Of a stretch of DNA of 64,000 bases, positions 1-12,990 are shown in pieces. This DNA comes from Conus ventricosus (taxonomy: Eukaryota; Mollusca; Gastropoda; Neogastropoda; Conidae). Numbering within the stretch: the first letter of the stretch is position 1; each line of letters begins with the position of its first letter. The stretch lies in contig CM031628.1 in the NCBI GenBank assembly GCA_018398815.1, positions 7,417,937 to 7,481,936 on the forward strand, in the 5' to 3' direction. The notes beneath the pieces are model-generated. The model had not been told where the DNA came from. It made no database searches and saw only the letters and a list, made by a program, of their open reading frames with translations. Position numbers and translations under genes: made by a program.

Positions 1-54
1 CATTTTCTTCTGTTGGTTTATGTTTCTGCACTCTCACCCCCTGTCCCCCTCTAG

Positions 55-135
55 CCGCCTGTCTGTCTGTCTGTCTGTCTGTCCGTCCATCCGTCTGTCT
101 GTCGGTCTGCCTGTCTGTCTGTCTGTTTGTCTCTC
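55..135. repeat. (CTGT)n microsatellite
   Basis: Imperfect tandem CTGT/GTCT tetranucleotides with CCGT and CGGT variants, inside a pyrimidine-rich stretch. No coding frame. Confidence 0.9.
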
Positions 136-296
136 CTTTGTCTTCTTTCTTTTTCTTTTCTTTTTTTTTAATTTTTAGGTCTACCCTCAAGACTGGCGAT
201 AATTTGTCAGCTTGATGAGATAACATCAAGTGTTTCACAAATACTAAAATGAACAGGAATTGGAAATGAAATGAGATAGGGAACAGTAAACAATAA

Positions 297-762
297 ACAG
301 TAACCAAATTGGGTAACTTTTGCTCCCATAAGAAAACCTAACACAGAGAATCTTTTATTGAAGACTGGCACAGCCTTTTAAACTTGAACAAAGTTAAACA
401 AATACATAGATGAACAATCTAATAGTGGGGGAAAAACAAGCGCAGGCCAACAACTGAACTGTCTTCATAGTAATGACTTGGCAAAGATTTGGACTTAAGG
501 AGGGGTGTGTGTGTGTGGGGGGGGGGGGGGAGTTCTCCATCTTCAACCCCCCCACCCCTCCTTAAGTCCAAATCTTTGCCAAGTCATTACTATGAAGACA
601 GTTGAGTTGTTGGCCTGCGCTTGTTTTTTCCTACTATTAGATTGTTCGTCTATGTATTTGTTTAACTTTGTTCAAGTTTAAAAGGCTGTGCCAGTCTTGA
701 ATAAAAGTTACTCTGTGTTAGGTTTTCTTATAGGAGCAAAAGTTACCCCACTTGTTTACTGT
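297..762. repeat. Fold-back inverted repeat (about 210-bp arms)
   Basis: The left arm (about 297-509) and right arm (about 553-762) are near-perfect reverse complements. For example, CTTAAGGAGGGGTG at the inner left matches CACCCCTCCTTAAG at the inner right, and AAGAAAACCTAACACAGAG in the left arm is mirrored near 708-727. The 40-bp centre is GT- and G-rich. There is no open frame. It could be a MITE-like fold-back element or a palindromic amplification or assembly artefact. The arms differ by a few indels and substitutions, which argues weakly for a real, aged repeat. Confidence 0.8.
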
Positions 763-1019
763 TAAAAATGAACAGTTCAATCGTTTCCGATAAAGCAATA
801 ACGATCCTTTAAAGTGGAAATTTTCACTGTAATCAGGATGAAAAAAGACCCCAAACCAATTCTGGCATTGCTTAACTTCCCGTAAATTCGACGTGGGGGA
901 GTATAATAAGTTTGCTGCTCAATACCATCAACATCCATCCGAGTAACCTGTGTCGGCCTTCATTGATTTTTTAGTACACTATCGACCCCAAAATTTAAGA
1001 GAACTCCGGCAAGCAAAGA
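763..1019. other. Short unannotated stretch
   Basis: Ordinary base composition between the fold-back repeat and the degraded block. I see no gene, RNA or repeat here. Confidence 0.5.
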
Positions 1020-2326
1020 TTTTTTTTTTTTCTCTGCTTTTGGCGGGGTTTTTTTTTGGGCCCTTTCTTTTTCCCCCCACCCCCCGGGCCCCCCCAGACC
1101 CCCTCCACCCCTCTTCAAAGCCCACCGGCGGCCCCACGCAGGCCGGACACCGGGCACCCAAAAGGGAGCAGTCAAGTCAATCGTCAAAAGGCAACCCCGG
1201 AGGAACACGCCGAGCTCCCCGACACTTGGGTGGTTTCAGTGGCGCCTGTTTCTATCCAAAATACGCGGGACACCACCTCCTGACCCCTTTTACTGACACA
1301 AAAATTGCTAAGTTGGACTGGTGCGAGGGGCTCTCCTTCCGGAGGCCTCCCCACCCCGTCCAACGAAAAGCCCCCCCCCCCCCGCCCCCCCGGGCCCTTT
1401 TTTTTCCAATACTGAGCCAAACACATAAAATAAAGGGCCAAGACGGGGAGAGGTTTTCGAAAGAAAAATCACCAACACCAAAATTTTAAAGGCCACATAA
1501 TCGAATTTTTTAAATGCTGATCGAGAGTTGATTTAGAAGATGATGCTACAGTTTCCGTTTAGGAGAAGGGGCGAACAGGGTTTACCTACTCTGATTTTCA
1601 TGATATACCCCAGCAAAAACCGGGTCCAGAGAAACAACCCTGCAGTGTTGGTCATTATTTTTGGGACAGCATCTAAAAAACCATCCTTTAAGCGGAAAAC
1701 TCCGCTGGTGGCTCAGTTTTCCTACATTGAACCCGAACTCCGGGGTAGGAGGGTCGGGTAAAAAATTCCCACAAAAAATGGCTGAGGGGAACGACCCCAC
1801 GACCCCCACCCGGGGAATCTGCGACTCAACCACTTGGCAACGGCGGATGACCAATGACTTTTTCTTTTAAAGTTCTGCTCTCCCATCTGGGAATTAGACT
1901 GTCATACTAATGAAACCATACAAATTGTCTTCCTTCCTCTCTTCCCAAACACGCATTGCGACAGCTCAGTGCACTTTTTATCTACCCTTTTTTCTAACAG
2001 TGCTCTTGATTTGAATTCCTTTGGCCCTCAAAATTTAACGTGATTATAAGCTTTTTTTCCCCTAAAAACGTTTTAAATTTGTTAAAATAAAAAGGGCCCC
2101 CCCCCGGCATCCCAAAATGATTCACATTTCTCGACCAGGTTTCGAACGGTAAGCCAACGGCGTTGTGATGGTGGTGTTTTTTTTTTTTTCTTTTTTTTTT
2201 GTTGGGGGGCCCAAAGTAAAAACTCACCAACGTAGAGAAACAGCTTCCGGGCCAGAAACGGCTCCAACACAAAGACGAACGTAACTGCTTTTTCGTCCTG
2301 CGGTTTGCGAGTGCATAACATCCCCC

Positions 2327-2355
2327 AAAACCCATGCGTGGGACGTTTAAACCCC
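2327..2355 (+). repeat. Dispersed repeat motif, copy 1
   Basis: Shares the core CCCATGCRTGGGACGTT and a following run of A and C with 3025-3055. A short conserved core in two places within 700 bp of degraded sequence suggests the tail of a dispersed short element such as a SINE. A GGTTTCGAAC string at about 2139, resembling a degenerate B box, lies upstream of this copy. Family not established. Confidence 0.3.
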
Positions 2356-3024
2356 TTCAAAAATCTTAAAAGACGCCAGGGGGCCCAATTATTTTCCTTC
2401 CGGTTCAGGGAATGCCCTTTCGTGTCCGCCCCCCAGTGAAACACAGCGCGGGGCCCCAAAGGGCTGTGCAGGATCGCCCCCATCTGGTTTTTTTGGGCAG
2501 TTGAAACATGGGGCCTCCCCCTTTTTCTTCGGCCCCCCCTTCGTGTAATCTTTTTCTTTTTCTGCCTTTTTTGACGACTCGGGGAAAGGCCATGAGGTGG
2601 GGAAAGCTCACTGACCGCAGGGAAGCCCTTTTAGCAACGAAAAGCATGACCGGGTTCCCTTTTCAGGAGCACGAAGACCTCGGAAAAAACTTGGCCGGGG
2701 GCGAAGGGGAACAGCAACGCGGGGCAGGGGACCCACTGGGCGTTGCTTGACGGCCGTTTTTTGCGGGCGGGCTTTGAAATAATGAAATATTGGCGGGTAA
2801 AAACCCGGAAAAAGCTCCCGGAATTTTTTCTTCGAGTCACACCCGGGTGGCCATTACATGTACTGTAAGGGACAGTGATGCCCCTTCACGGTTAACGAAT
2901 GCCCTGTGCACCTTTTTTTTGAACACGGCGCGGGTTTCCAGGGGTGTGCGGGTTGCCCCAGCCCCTTGTTGAAGATAGTACACTATTTTCAACCCGCACC
3001 TTCGGGTATCTTTCCTTTCATGCC

Positions 3025-3055
3025 CTAAACCCATGCATGGGGACGTTGAACCCAA
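3025..3055 (+). repeat. Dispersed repeat motif, copy 2
   Basis: Second copy of the motif at 2327-2355, with one extra G and one A/G difference. See that entry for interpretation. Confidence 0.3.
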
Positions 3056-3264
3056 CCACTCCGGAAAAAAGCAGTACAAGAGGGTCAAGGAGGGTACATT
3101 TACGTCGGGTACGGGCTAAAAGGGGGGGGCATCAAAATTCCGCCACATTCGTCAACAGAAGACACAAAAAATTTCACCCACTCCCGCCATAGCAGCCTGT
3201 CTCTTTTTGAGGCTAGCGGGCCCGGAATATGTAAAGGGATAAACATTTTACAAGGGGGACAACG

Positions 3265-3620
3265 CCGTTACAGCTGAAAACACGCTACAGGCGAACCAGT
3301 TACAGGCTGAAACACTTTACGGCGAACCACCCGTCCACAAGGCCCTGGAACCCACGTAAAAAAAAAAGGCTGAAACACTTTTAAAACAGTTGGAAAAATT
3401 TCCTGTCCCAGGGGCTAAAACATTTACAGGCCCCTTTGAAAACCATTACGCACGTTACAGGCGGACCACTTACAGGCTAAAACCCACTTTAATGCCTTGG
3501 GACCACGCACAGGCTGAACCATCGTTTTCCCTGATTTGGGAACCGTTAAAGGTGGAATCCACTTTAAAATTTGCATTGGGGAACCAGTTATAGGAAAATG
3601 GGGAAACCTTTAAAATAAAA
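3265..3620 (+). repeat. Degenerate 17-18 bp minisatellite
   Basis: Repeated variants of TTACAGGCTGAACCACT occur about every 17-18 bp, clear at 3275-3330 and 3415-3500 and more diverged outside. Indels obscure the exact period. Confidence 0.55.
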
Positions 3621-4163
3621 AATGAAACGTTATAGGGGGGAATGTGTTAAGGGGGAACAAAATAGGGGGGGACGGGAAACGAAACGGGGTCCAAAACCGC
3701 GCCATGGGGGGCACTTTTTTTTCCTGCGATCGAATGACTGCATTTCTCGGGTTGGGCTGCCTGTCTGCCCCTTTTCACAGCTCATCATGTCAACGGGGAA
3801 ACATTTTTGGAAACCCCCCCCCACCCCCCAACCCCCCCCCCCCCAAAAAAACGTCCCTTTCACGCGGGGGGTGCCAGGGGTGGGCCGCCCTCGTTTAAAT
3901 GGCCGAAAGGAAAAGTGACATAGATTTTTTAATCGAGGGGGGCGTTGCACCACTGAAAAATTTCTTTTCGCCCAAAGTGTATTCCCTGCGCAAAGCACGA
4001 AATTGACAAAGGGGGGGGGAATGTAAACGAAATTCCACTTTTTTTTGAACTCTTGACTTTGGGGTTTGACCTTTTTGATATGATCCCTTCATTTTGTCCC
4101 CGGGTCTGCCATTAGTGCCATCAAAAGGAAGCAAACGACAGAACTAAGCCGGGAAAACGAACA

Positions 4164-4232
4164 TATTTCCAAAAGTAAACACACACACACACCCCAAACA
4201 ACACACCCCACACACACACACACACACACACA
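4164..4232. repeat. (CA)n microsatellite
   Basis: Mostly CA dinucleotides interrupted by CCCC and CAAACA. Confidence 0.85.
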
Positions 4233-7200
4233 ATATGTTGTTCGCCTTCGATTTCGACAATGACCATACTTAAACTCAAGAAGATCGCTGAGTGTGGTCC
4301 GCGGGTGGCTTTGGGGCTTTGGGGCCCGGGAAGGAACGCCCCACAGGGAAAATTGGGGGTGGGTGCTGCATGGGGGGGGTACTTGCTTTGGGGCGGCCCT
4401 TTTTTCTCTCACTTCTGCGTGCGTTCTTCTCTGATGTACATGCACCCTTTGTGAGCGCTTTGGGGCCGCGGGGGGTCCAGGCCAGGCAACCCCCAGTGTT
4501 GAGGGTGATGTCCGGGCCCTTTTGGGACATTTTGGGGCTGTCCTTAAACGTTTTTCTTCTGCCCCCCCCCCCCCCCCCCCCCCTCCAATTTGCGTTTGCC
4601 TAACCATTCCCTACAGCAGCGCGCAGTCAAACTACGGGGCACTTTTTCCCCTTCTTTTTCCTCAAAGAGGCGGGGATCCCCTTTCCCCTTTTCGGACCTA
4701 CCTTTTTAAGACAAGGCGGGGGAAAATTTTTTGGGGTGTGTTGCCCCCTTTTTATCCGCCAATAAGGGGGGGAGCCCCAAAAAAAACCCACGGGGGGGAA
4801 GGGTCCCCCTTGCTAAGTTAATTTTGGGGTCCCCCAAACCAACGGCCAATTTTTTGCCCTTTTGCTCTACCGGGGGAAATTGGGGTGAAGGGGGGAAATT
4901 TAACGTGTTTTTCCCCCCCTTTTGTGGGGTTTCCCAGAACCTCGGGTTTATACATCATTAAAAGTTTTTTTGGGATGGGAAAACCAATTTTTATTCCCCG
5001 AGGGACCTTTTTCCCCCCGCCCGGTTTGGGGGACCGCAAACAAAAAGGATACGGTCCTTTCACCAACCCCTGACCCCTATTTCCCCCTATTCTGTTCTGA
5101 TGTAACCCCCCCCCGGGCTGGAAAATCCCCCCACAGGAAAAAATGCTGGATGGGGCAAACCCCTTCAGCCTTGGGGCCCGGGCCCCCTTTTTCCCCCCTT
5201 TCACCTATTTAAAGATCGGGAACGCGGACGCGAAAAGGGGGGGAAGCTTTCCCTGCTTACAGCCATCTCACCGCAAAAGGTTGGTTTAGACCCCAAGGTA
5301 AAACCGTTTTGGTGTTTAACTTTTCCTGGGGTCCAAAAATATATTCCCCTTGTTCTCCAAACACACTGGTTTTGGGGAACCCCTGTCAGGGGGGAAACTT
5401 GGGCCAAACCAAACCCCCTTTAAAAAAGAGGTCCCGGCCCAGGATGGGGGTTTTTTTTTGAGTGTAAAGGGGTTTTTTTTAAGTTGGGGCCCCCTTTACC
5501 CGGGTAAAATGTTTTTGTTCCGGGGTTGGTTTAAAATTTGGCGGGGTTGATCCACCCACTTTCCCCGGGGTTTTTTTTTTTCTGATTTGCCGGTTTGTGC
5601 GGGGGGGGGGGGGGGGGGGGGGGGGGGTCCCAATTTGGTTGATCTATTATATTAATGTTTTATAGGGGGGCAAAATTTTGGAACCCAACTCTCCAAACTT
5701 TTCTTTTTCACACGGGTCCCTCCTTGGGGGGGGGGGGGGGGTCCCGGGGAAGAAACCCCCAAAGGCCTTTCGCTTTTTCCCCTTTGCCCTCCCCTTTTTC
5801 ATATTTTTCTAACCGGCACCTCTTTTCCCCTTACTCCTTTTTTTTTTCCGGGGGAAGGTTTCCCTTGCTTTTTTAACGTCCTCATACCCAACGGCCCAAA
5901 CTCCTGCTTTTTCCAAAAGTTTGGGGGTGGGATTTTACGGGTGCAAATGTTATCCCCGTTTCCCCTTTTTTTCAACCGGAACCTTCTTTATTTCTTCGTT
6001 AACTGTTTTGGAAATTGGAGGGTCAAAAAAAATTTGGTTTCACCCCGGGGGGAGGGGAAAATCCCCCTGAACCCCAAAACGTTTTTCATTGGGGGCCCCC
6101 CTTTTTCTTCAGCCCCCAATCTGGAAAAATCCTCTTTCACCTTTGTTAACCCCCTTTTTTGCATTCCGCCGGGGGTTTGGGGGCCCAGGGCAATTTCTTT
6201 AATCTACGTGTTAACCACCGGCCCATCATTTAGGGGCATCAGTCAGCGGGGGAAAAGAAAAAAGACCCCCTGCTGAAAGGGAGTGTTGGGGCGGGAAAGG
6301 AAAAGTTGGGGAAAAAACCCCGGCCCAGGGGATAAGCCTTTTGGGGGGGCCCCTCCCCCCGCCTTCATCCATATTAAAAACCCCCGCATCCCCTGGAAAC
6401 GTGGGACGATCGGGGGGGAACCCCCGGCCCCCAAATTTTTTCCCAGGTTTCTTTCCCACCCTTTTTTTCTGTTTTCCGTCAACCGAGGGCCGGGGCGGGG
6501 TTGAACAAGGGTCACGGCCCCAATCGGCTCGGGCTGCGCCCTTTTAGGGGAAAATGGTTTCGGCCCCCCGGGCGAAAGAAAATTTTCAGGGTGCAGTTCC
6601 CCCCCCCGGGGACCAAAAAAAGGGCCAAAAGGCTTCCTACCCTCCCCATATAGATCCCCTTAAAAACCCCAAAAAAACAAAAAAAATCTCCCAAAAAGCA
6701 AGGATTTAAAGGGGGGGGGCCACTGATTGGAAAAGGAACCCCCGGGTTTCCGCCTTTCCGGAAACTAAAAATTTTAAAAAAATTTTCCGTTGGGACCCCT
6801 TTTAAAAAAATTCACAGAAGGAAGCTGGTCACTTTTGGGACAAAGGCCCCTGGGGAAAAAAAACGAGGGGTTTGTAAAAAACCTTCCCCCCAAAAGGGTT
6901 GGGGATCGCTGATGCTTTGCCCTAAGGAAAAATTTGGGTTTAAAATGTTTTTCCCCGGTCCCCTTTTCCTTCCCCCCGTGCCTTTTTTGGGGTGGGGGTG
7001 GTGGGGCAACTCCCCACTTGGTACTTCAGGGGGCCTCCCCGTTTGGCCAAACACTTGAAAACATAGGGGGAAAGAAAACTCTCCAGCGCTTCTTTCTGCC
7101 CCAGGGGGTTTTGCCTTTAAAAAAGCCACTGCCAACAAACCCAAGGCCGAACGTTTAAAAACCCCTGCCCCCGTTTTCTGGCCTTTCAAACTATTCATAG

Positions 7201-10200
7201 GCGGTTCTTTTTGGTTTTCCACATCCGGCTGAGGGGAGTACTGTGGCTGACCCCTGCGGAGTGCCCCTTCTTCCCCATGCTCCCCCCAAACCCAGGCCGG
7301 GCCGGGATGGGGCCAAAATAAATGTCCCCTGAAGTCCACTGACAAGGCCTTTGTCCACCCTTCGCCACCCTCTTTTTCCAGATGAACATTTTAAAAAACC
7401 TTAAACTCAAAAAATTTAAAACCTCCCCGGGCTTCTCTTGGGTCCCAAAGAGAAAACACCAGATGGACTGCAAACAACACGGATTCAGACTCTCACGACC
7501 CCACACCTCTCCCGGATCAACAGAAAATACGTCCCAAGCTTTTCAAGGAAGGTGGGTGAGAAAAGGAAAAATTTGGAGGACAAATTTTGGAAAAAGAGAA
7601 GGCTCAGATTCAACAGTACCCCCTGGGAGCAACAACTCCAAAATTTCTCGGGCCCTAAGACCCGTGAAAAGGGCCCCCCCCCAAGCCTCCCTGACGGAAA
7701 ATGCCTCGCTTGCTGAGGAATGTGATATTGTCAGCGGTTGGGGGTGACCATTAAAGCCACGTCGGTAGACCTTTCTCAGATCGACAGCAAGCGTCGGGAC
7801 ATGCCCCAACTCCAGTTTTGAAAATCCTTCGCCCACCGCAAGGGGGGTTTCCAAAGGCACAAGCGCTCCAAACAAAAGGGCCCATTTGCCCTATGGCATT
7901 CCCCCCCTAGTTTTAAGTGGGGGAAAAAGGCCATGGGACAAAAATTGGCTAAAAAAAGCTTCGGGGGGTTAAGGGCAGTAAACCAAAAACTTTAAAATTT
8001 CCAAAAATCCCACCACAAGAAAAAGGGGCGAAGAGCCTGAAAAAAACACTAATTTGGAAATGGGAGGATTAGCCGGGCAACCTGCCCCCAAAAAAAACCC
8101 CACTTTGGGGATATTACTCCTGAGAGCCTGGCAGGGAAACAGGGGAAGCCTGATCTTCCGGGCGAACCCCCGAGAATAAAAGAACAACTTTCATCCCTTT
8201 GTGGACCTAACAAAGGTTTTGATCCCGGGTCAAAGGAGGGCTGCTATATGTCCAAACATGATGCCCACCGAAGTTTTAAAAAAGATCTAACTCCTTCCAA
8301 AGGCAAAAGTTTTAAAATGGAAAACACCGTGTCAAACCCCTCCTCCGTTAACCGGGAAAGTGAAGGAAAAACTTCCCGTCACCAACCCCGCCCCCATGTT
8401 GCCACACTGTTTCGCTCTTTCCCAAAACCAAAACGATCACTTCGCATGATTATGCTGTTTTCCACGTGGGCCAAAGGGCCAACAAAAGGCTTGAGGCCCC
8501 TTGGAGAACCCCTTTTTTTCTGATGACTTCCCCTTGCACCCCAAACGAGCCAGCCCTCAAAGCTTGCCTTGCCTGTCTCAGCAAAAATTTTTTTGGCTTG
8601 GACAGCCGCGGAAGACAGAAGGGGGTCCCCAAAACACAACCGGGGCCCCGGGTAAAAAAACAAACTGGTTAAAAGCAACCCCCGAGTTTTGGCAGATGTA
8701 GAACCCGGACCCCAACCAAGCGGCAACGCAAGCACCCGTTTCCCCACCCCCGGGCGGCCCTAATGGCGGGGAGAACCGGGGAAAAAATGCGGGAACAACG
8801 AAACCGGGATAGCCACACCCCTGCGCCGGCGTGTATGCCCCCCCGGGAACGTTTCCCAAACAGGTGCTTCACGAGAAAGATAGGTACGGGGGTGACATTA
8901 AAGCGCTTTGAGGGGGTTCAGTGGTAGAAGGACGACATGCCCCAAAAAGGTCCTTTTTCTGTTGGCACCGAACAAGGGAACCGGGGGGATAAAAACGCTT
9001 CAAATCAAAAGGGGCACCGGGGCCGTGGCACCCCGTTTCAGGGTTGGGAGACCCGCCACAAACGAGTCCTGTGACTTCTAAAAAAGGAAAAACAAAAAAT
9101 TTTTAAAGGACCAAACCCAAACCATAAAGAAGGGCCCCCCCCAAAGCATTTTGGGCACCCAGGGCATCTTTCCACTTTGTTGGCCCTCAAATGCGGAAAC
9201 ACTGACCTTCTCCCCCTGCGGAAACACCGGGGGGAGTGGGGTTTTTTTCGAGAACGTCCGCTGTCTCGGGGGTTGCCATTTTGGGGTGCAGCGATTAGTT
9301 TCTCTTCTTTTTTTCCAAAAGCTGAGGTTAATCCGGGGACGTTTAATCCCCCGGGGAGTTTGCAAGTTACCTAGAAGGGATCTGATGGAAATCCCACGCC
9401 ACCCCCCCTTCAACCCGGGGAAAAACGTTCCAAAAGGGTCCCCCCCACATTCTGTTTTCCTTTTCCATGGGATTTCCCCGCTGATGCTGCTTTCAACTTA
9501 GGAGAAGTTTTTTGCAAGGTTCTTAAAGCCCTGTGTTTCCCGTTTGGGGGAATGCCTTCGCCCTTAACCCCAATGGGTTTTTTCCCCGGCGTCCGCGAAT
9601 TCCTTGATAAAAGGAGACAAGAATTTTGGGGGTCGGGAACCCTTTCAAACAATTTCTGCGATTCTCGGTAGTAAACCCAGGGGGGGAACGTCCACTTTTT
9701 CCAACAAGCCCAAAGCGCCTTGTCCCCCCCAAAAAAAAAACAACAACAAAAAAAAACAAAACCTACACACACCCCCCGCACGGGCACCCGAGCAACAACA
9801 CAAAACTCACAACAAAACCATAATGTGGCGCGATCAGAAACCAAAAAAGGCATGACGAGGCCCCGGGGACCCAAAAACCCTTCCAACACTAAACAAAACA
9901 CCCCCCAAAACCCCCAACCCAAAACCCCCCCACCCCCCAACCGGCACCCCCACATTTGCGGTTGTAGGGCGCAAAAGGAAAAACCCTTTAAAAACTGCAA
10001 AGGAACAAGGAAACAAAAAAAAACCGACCCAAAACGGTTTTCAGGGCCACTGTAAAAACTTTCACCCAGAAGCCCCCCCCTAAACGAAGCATTTTTCCAA
10101 AACGCCTTTGTCTTTTATTTTTACAGCTAACCCTTGCCATAAAAGTCACAACCCAAAACCCCACACAACCCAAAACACAAACCCACCCCCCCCACAGCCC

Positions 10201-10439
10201 CAGAATCCCCCAAAAAACCCCCCACCACACAACCCCCACACCACCACCACACAAACGCAAGGTGCATGCAAACGGCACGCCTCTCCCTTAACCAGCCCGC
10301 ACCCCAACACCACCAAAAAACCCCAAAACAACCCAACCCCAACAACCAAACCCAAAATGGCCCGGCAAAAAATCCATTTTCCCTCATTTTAAAACTTTAG
10401 AAACCCCCCCCCCCAAATTTAAAAACATACCCAACCCCC

Positions 10440-10650
10440 CATGGGAAAATCCCAAACTCAACCAAAAAAAAAAGGGGGAGAAGAAGAAAAAAAGGAGAAA
10501 GGGAGAGGAAAAAGAAACCAACAACAACAACAAAGAAAACACAACAACAACAGACAACAACAAGCGAAACAGGGGAGGGAAAGGAAGGGGAAAAGAAGAG
10601 AAAAGAAAAAAAAAGAAAAGGAAGAAAAAAGAAAGGGGAAGAACAAATAA
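10440..10650. repeat. Purine-rich low-complexity tract
   Basis: Almost entirely A and G on the + strand, with an internal run of CAA triplets at about 10517-10562. Lysine-, glutamate- and glutamine-rich frames through it are by-products of composition. Confidence 0.7.
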
Positions 10651-11199
10651 AAGGAACGAAAAAATTTTTTATTGGGGGAAATTTTAAACCAAAGTCTTGG
10701 AGCTTTTTTTTACCCACCCCAAACAAAAAAAACAAACATTTTTACTATAACCCCCAAAAAAACAAAACACAAAAACAAAACACAACAAACAAACCACACA
10801 ATAAAAACATCAAAAGCATTTCTCAAACGAAAACCCTTAAAAAAAAGGACAACCAACAACCCAAAACCAAATTCCCAAAAACGGGGGAACCAAAAATTTG
10901 GGCGAAATGAATTCAGTTTGAATATTCCGGCTGCGCGATTAAATGGTTTCATTTTCCCCTGAGAATCAACAAAGGAAAGGAAAGAAAGGGGAAAAAAAAC
11001 CCCAAAAAAAAAAAGAGAAAACAAACGCCAACGAAAAACCAACAACGCCCAAGGAAAAACCCCCTAATAAAAAAAAATTTTAGAAAAAAAAGGGAAAATA
11101 AAAGAAATGGGTCCCCCATTTTTAAATTTATTGGGAAGGGAATAAACACAAAATTCTTTTTAGAAAACCCGCCCCTCAAAAAAAAAATGCCAAGTTTTT

Positions 11200-12990
11200 T
11201 AAAAAAACCTTGGCCAATTTCCCTGGTAAAATATAAACAAAATTTAACTGTGAATTCCCTTAATTTTAAATCGGGAATTTTCTAAAAAACTTGTTTTAAA
11301 CGCCTTTCAAAAATTTAATTTGATGAACAGAAATTTTAAACAAAGGCCCTATAAAATTTTCAAAATTTTTAAATTTTAAAAAACCTTTTTTTTAATTCTA
11401 AAAAATCCCCAAAAGCTTTTTTGTTTTTCCCCGTTTGGTAACCAAAACTTTCTTTAAAACCGCCAAAACCCCTCCATCTTTTAAAACCTAAAACAATGTT
11501 ATTTAAAAATAACCCCATTAAAAAAACCTGTGATTTAAAAAACCATAAAAAAAACCCTATTCAAAGAAATAACTTAAAAACTTAAAACCCCATTTTGTTT
11601 TTAAAAAGGGGGGGGGGGGGTTTTTTTTTCGTTGGGGGGGGTTTTTTTGGGGGGGGGGGGGTTTTTTTTTTTAGCCCGAGACATATAACTGAAAAAACCC
11701 TTTGCGGGGGAACGGCTCTTTGCTTAAATAAACTCAAGCAAAAATGGATGATTTTAAACCAAAATATATTTACAAAATCCTTATCCCACACCAAAAATTT
11801 TAAATAAAATAAGGGTTCGGCCTCCCCTACACCCCAAAAACCTTTTAAAACGAAAGGCGCACAGATTCACAATATAAAGCGTGTCCCTAGTCCCCACAAT
11901 TTTCCAACCCATTTTTTTTAACATTTGGGTTTTTGAATTTTTTTAATATAAAAAAATTTTTAAACTTATAAAAAAAAGATAAAAAAGTATTATTGGATAT
12001 ATTTTTTTTTTTATATATAAAAAATTTTTTTTTTTTTTAAAAGATTTGAAAATATAAAAAAAAAAAAGGTAGGAAAAATATAAAAATATAATAAAATTAA
12101 AAAAATAATGTTTTTTTAAAAAAATTTTTTTTTTATAAATAAAAAAAAATTTTTTTTTTAAATAAATAATTTATTTTGGAAAATAATTTATTGGAAAGAA
12201 ATATGAAAATTTAAAATATTTTTTTTAAAAATAAATTGATAAAAAAAAATTTATATAATAGAAAAAATAAAAAAATAAAAGGTAAGGTAGCAAAAAGAAT
12301 GTTTTTTATTTTTTTTGTTTTTTTTAATTTTTTATATTAAAAGGGGAAAATAAAAAGATTTAAAACAAAAAATTGGGAAATTTTTTTTAAATTTTAATTT
12401 TTTAATTTATTTTTTTTTTTTTTTTGCAAAGTTTTAAAAAAAATAATGATTGATAATTGAAAAAGTTTGTTTTAAAAAAAAAAATGTTTAAATATGTTTT
12501 TAAAAAAGATTTTGTTGAAGGAATGAAATTTTTTAAAATTTAAAAAAGGGATAAATTTTTTTAAAAAAAAGTTTGAAAAGAATAAAAAAAACTTGGTAAA
12601 GTAATAATTTTTTAAAAAAATTGGTGATACCATAAGTTTTTTTTTTAAAAATTTAATTTTTTTTTAAATTTTTAAATTATTTTAATAAAATTGTAAGAAA
12701 TAAGGGATAATTGTTTATTTTTTTATTTTTTTAAAAATTAATTTTAAAAGTAGTTAAAATTATTAAAATTTTTTAAATTTTTTAAAAATTTTTAAATTGG
12801 GGAAAATTTTAAAAAAATTTATTTTTTATTTTTTTTTTAAAAATTTTTTTAGGTTTTTTAAAAATTTTTTTTTTTTTTTTTTTATTAAAAAAAAATTTAA
12901 AAAAATATTTTTTTTTTTTTTTTGGGGGATTTTTTAATTTTTTTTTTTTATTTTTTTTTTTTTTATTTTTTTTAAAATTTTATATTTCGC
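11200..12990. repeat. Extreme AT-rich tract
   Basis: From about 11930 to 12980 the sequence is nearly pure A and T in long homopolymer runs, with AT-biased shoulders from 11200. No tandem period is visible. It may be a real AT island exaggerated by homopolymer miscalls. Confidence 0.75.

Noticed and set aside
950..1489. 179-residue Pro-rich frame
   Set aside because: Runs of C and T in the degraded block generate Pro and Phe stretches. No domain.
7543..7875. 110-residue minus frame with balanced composition
   Set aside because: The most protein-like frame in the degraded block, but no motif, no splice context and no neighbours support it.
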